Part shown: one piece after another, positions 62,102-64,000 of the stretch
Position numbering within the stretch: the first letter of the stretch is position 1
How the letters are laid out: each line of letters begins with the position of its first letter
Origin: Bradyrhizobium sp. 138
GTDB taxonomy: Bacteria > Pseudomonadota > Alphaproteobacteria > Rhizobiales > Xanthobacteraceae
DNA: 64,000 nucleotides
Direction of reading: 5' to 3'
Assembly: GCF_023074075.1 (NCBI RefSeq)
Contig: NZ_JADPKT010000002.1
Coordinates: 87,699-151,698 of the forward strand
Position numbers and translations under genes: made by a program
Notes under the pieces: generated by a model
The model's database searches: none
The model's input: the letters and a program-made list of their open reading frames with translations, nothing else
What the model was told of the DNA's origin: nothing

Positions 62102-62803
62102 ATGGAACACCCAAAGTACAAGATCGCCCTCATCGTCGGCGCCGGCGAAGGCCTGAGCGCCTCGCTGGCGCGCTTGCTCGCCGCCCAAGGCATTCGCGTT
62201 GCGCTGGCCGCCCGAAAGATCGAGAAGCTTGGCGCGCTCTGCACTGAGACTGGGGCGAAAGCCTATGCCTGCAACGCCACCGAACCTGACGAGGTCGAAC
62301 GCCTGTTTGGCCTCGTCGAGCGCGAGATCGGCATGCCCGACCTCGTCGTCTACAACGCCAGCGGCCGCGCCCGCGGCCCGGTCGTGGATCTCGTTCCGGC
62401 CGATGTAGCGCAGGCGATCGCGGTCAGCGCCTATGGCGGCTTCCTTGTGGCGCAGCAGGCGGCCAAGCGCATGCTGCCGAACAAGCACGGCGCGATCCTG
62501 TTCACCGGCGCCTCCGCCAGCGTCAAAGGCTATGCGCAATCGGCGTCGTTCGCGATGGGCAAGTTCGCGTTGCGTGGGCTCGCACAGAGCCTGGCGCGCG
62601 AGCTGTCGCCGCAAGGCATCCATGTCGCGCATTTCGTGATCGACGGCGGCATCAAGAGCGCGACGCGGAGCGAGCCAGCGGACAAGCCGGATTCGATGCT
62701 CGATCCCGACGCGATCGCAGAGAGCTATTGGAACGTGCTGCAGCAGCCGCGGAGCGCCTGGAGCTGGGAGCTGGAGTTGCGGCCCTGGGTGGAGACGTTT
62801 TGA
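62102..62803 (+). CDS. SDR-family protein with Tyr to Phe change
   Basis: A 233-residue Rossmann-fold protein. LIVGAGEGLSASLARLLAAQG binds the cofactor and DLVVYNASGRA replaces the usual NNAG. The active-site region reads FTGASASVKGYAQSASFAMGKFALRG, in which the usual Tyr-x-x-x-Lys is Phe-x-x-x-Lys. Ser and Lys are kept, but loss of the Tyr hydroxyl usually lowers or abolishes oxidoreductase activity. It is divergent from the acyl-CoA dehydrogenase gene and 118 bases upstream of a crotonase gene, which suggests a role in acyl-CoA metabolism. Confidence 0.85.
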   Translation: MEHPKYKIALIVGAGEGLSASLARLLAAQGIRVALAARKIEKLGALCTETGAKAYACNATEPDEVERLFGLVEREIGMPDLVVYNASGRARGPVVDLVPADVAQAIAVSAYGGFLVAQQAAKRMLPNKHGAILFTGASASVKGYAQSASFAMGKFALRGLAQSLARELSPQGIHVAHFVIDGGIKSATRSEPADKPDSMLDPDAIAESYWNVLQQPRSAWSWELELRPWVETF

Positions 62804-62815
62804 AGTCGAGATGCC

Positions 62816-62904
62816 GTAGGGTGGGCAAAGGCGCAAAGCGCCGTGCCCACCATCTCGCTGAAATTGCATAAAGACGTGGGCACGCTTCGCTTTGCCCACC
62901 CTAC
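62816..62904. repeat. Family B intergenic repeat, fourth copy
   Basis: GTAGGGTGGGCAAAGGCGCA at the left and CGCTTCGCTTTGCCCACCCTAC at the right are inverted, and GCCGTGCCCACC and ACGTGGGCACG form an inner stem. It lies between the SDR and crotonase genes and ends 17 bases before the crotonase ATG. Confidence 0.8.
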
Positions 62905-62921
62905 GAGAGCAGGGAGGAATA

Positions 62922-63752
62922 ATGACCATCGAAACCACCATCGATACCGGCACCAACGAACTCCTCTGCGTCATTCGCGACCGTGTCGCGATCATCACGC
63001 TGAACCGGCCGGAGGCGCGCAATTCGCTGTCGGATGCCTTGACGCCGGCGCTGCGCACGATGATCCGGAGCTGCGGCGAAAATCCCGATGTCGGCGCGCT
63101 GCTGCTAACCGGCGCGGGCGAGGCCTTTTGCGCCGGCGGCAACGTCAAGGGCATGGGTGCGCATCGCGACAAGGCGAAGCTCGAAATGCCCTTTGAGGAC
63201 AAGGTCGCCGATCTGCAGGAGCGGCAGCGGCTGCTGACCGGCGCGCTGGTGTCGGTGCGCAAGCCGACCATCGCCGCCCTGCCCGGCCCCGCGGCCGGCG
63301 CGGGGCTCGCCATCGCCATGGCCTGCGACATCCGTATTGCCGCGCAATCGGCTTTCGTCGCCACCGGCTATGCCCGCATCGCGCTCAGCGGCGATTACGG
63401 CATCGCCTGGCTGTTGACGCGACTGGTCGGCACCGCGCGGGCACGCGAATTGATGTTCACCGGCGATCGGGTTGACGCTGTCAGGTGCGAGGCGATCGGC
63501 CTCGTCAATCGCGTCGTACCCGATGACAAATTGCAGGCCGAAGCCTTCGCCCTGGCAAAGTCGCTCGCCGAAGGCCCGCGCCTGGCGCTGCGCTACATGA
63601 AGGACAATCTCGACGAGGCGCTGCTGTTCGACTTCGAGACGGCGCGCGACCACGAGGCCGAACGGCTGATTCGCCTCACCACCACCGCCGATCACAAGGA
63701 GGCGGTGCAGGCGTTCATCGAGAAGCGGAAAGCGGTGTTCACGGGGAAGTAG
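62922..63752 (+). CDS. Enoyl-CoA hydratase/isomerase family protein
   Basis: A 276-residue crotonase. EAFCAGGNVKGMG and PGPAAGAGLAIAMACDIRIAAQSAFVATGYARIALSGDYGIAWLL supply the oxyanion hole and active-site region. At the two typical catalytic Glu positions the chain has GYARIALSGDYG, so one acidic residue (Asp) is present and one is missing. GGGAGG lies six bases before the ATG at 62922; the longer frame from 62892 runs into the repeat. Acyl-CoA isomerisation or hydration is likely. Confidence 0.87.
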   Translation: MTIETTIDTGTNELLCVIRDRVAIITLNRPEARNSLSDALTPALRTMIRSCGENPDVGALLLTGAGEAFCAGGNVKGMGAHRDKAKLEMPFEDKVADLQERQRLLTGALVSVRKPTIAALPGPAAGAGLAIAMACDIRIAAQSAFVATGYARIALSGDYGIAWLLTRLVGTARARELMFTGDRVDAVRCEAIGLVNRVVPDDKLQAEAFALAKSLAEGPRLALRYMKDNLDEALLFDFETARDHEAERLIRLTTTADHKEAVQAFIEKRKAVFTGK

Positions 63753-63774
63753 CCGATTCGAGAATCCCTGACCG

Positions 63775-63925
63775 TCACCCTGAGGCGGCCTCTTTTTCAG
63801 CGGCCCTCGAAGGGCGACGGCCCGACTATTGCTGCGAGGACCGCCAGGGAAGCAGCGGGGCCGTTCATCCTTGGCTCGTTCTGCGAAAGGGCGCAGAACT
63901 AGCGCCTCAGATCCTATGGGGCGGC
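63775..63925. repeat. Intergenic repeat, family H
   Basis: The unit contains ACCCTGAGGCGGCC, CCTCGAAGGGCGACGGCCC and the partly inverse GGGGCCGTTCATCCTTGG. This is a degenerate form of a repeat common between rhizobial genes. It lies downstream of the crotonase gene, and no coding frame is evident. Confidence 0.55.
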
Positions 63926-63980
63926 GGGTGGTCAAGAGGTTAGGATTGGATTGCCAACCACCCAGCCTCGGAGGACCAAG

Positions 63981-64000
63981 ATGATCAAGCTCGATCGCAC
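63981..64000 (+). CDS. Start of a further gene (truncated by the window)
   Basis: ATG at 63981 follows CGGAGGACCAAG, a strong ribosome site. Only six codons are visible (MIKLDR), so no product can be named. The gene would continue beyond the window. Confidence 0.45.

Overview
The window is high-GC DNA that reads as a chromosome segment of a Bradyrhizobium-like alphaproteobacterium (Hyphomicrobiales, Bradyrhizobiaceae). The evidence is the gene set (mbfA behind an Irr-type iron control element, LIV-type transporters, aromatic-acid catabolism, a MlotiK1-like channel), an alphaproteobacterial initiator tRNA, and many palindromic intergenic repeats with ends such as GTCATTCC...GGAATGAC and GTAGGGTGGG...CCCACCCTAC. 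No ribosomal RNA, CRISPR array, integrase or intact insertion sequence was seen.

Region 1 (1-18505): the end of a glycerate kinase gene, then a large aromatic-acid catabolic block. It holds a MarR regulator divergent from a LIV-type ABC transporter (permease, permease-ATPase fusion, ATPase), a flavin-nucleotide-type oxidoreductase divergent from a LysR regulator, a PaaI-type thioesterase, pobA divergent from a complete TRAP transporter (DctP, Q, M), a DUF3237 protein, a hicAB toxin-antitoxin pair, and an operon-like row: crotonase, feruloyl-CoA-synthase-like ligase, SDR dehydrogenase, 4-hydroxybenzoyl-CoA-type thioesterase and an ABC binding protein. Read together, these would import hydroxycinnamates or related phenylpropanoids, activate them to CoA thioesters, shorten the side chain, release 4-hydroxybenzoate and hydroxylate it to protocatechuate. 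One 13-bp motif, TTATA-N4-ATAA, occurs upstream of the MarR/ABC pair, the pobA/TRAP pair and the crotonase-ligase operon, and is a good candidate for the MarR operator.

Region 2 (18700-36700): mixed housekeeping and accessory genes. There are two WYL (YafY-type) regulators, each divergent from a glutathione S-transferase gene (one GST frameshifted) and each with conspicuous palindromes. Others are a cysteine-cluster protein, a membrane-anchored TAXI protein without a TRAP permease, a cyclic-nucleotide-gated K+ channel, a crotonase, a fatty acid desaturase, a MetX-like hydrolase, a metallo-beta-lactamase-fold enzyme with a zinc ribbon, an MFS transporter, an AraC regulator, an acyl-CoA ligase and a broken TadG-like gene.

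Region 3 (36770-46850): a 1016-residue cyclase-ATPase-TPR regulator with an altered cyclase residue, an unknown protein, then an accessory patch beside the initiator tRNA-Met gene. There, three copies of the tRNA 3' end plus its terminator separate a DUF899 gene and an NmrA-like gene. A haloacetate-dehalogenase-like hydrolase, a doubly broken coniferyl aldehyde dehydrogenase gene and a GMC oxidoreductase lie around it.

Region 4 (47000-64000): CvpA-like protein, an SDR lacking the usual catalytic Tyr/Lys, DUF3775 protein, two related metallo-beta-lactamase genes (one frameshifted), FAH-family hydrolase, GST, epoxide-hydrolase-like protein, mbfA with promoter and iron box, amidase, NTF2-like protein, a GT-C-type membrane protein flanked by a duplicated alcohol dehydrogenase tail, the alcohol dehydrogenase, an acyl-CoA dehydrogenase, an SDR with Tyr replaced by Phe, a crotonase and the first codons of a further gene. 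Four genes are interrupted by frame changes.
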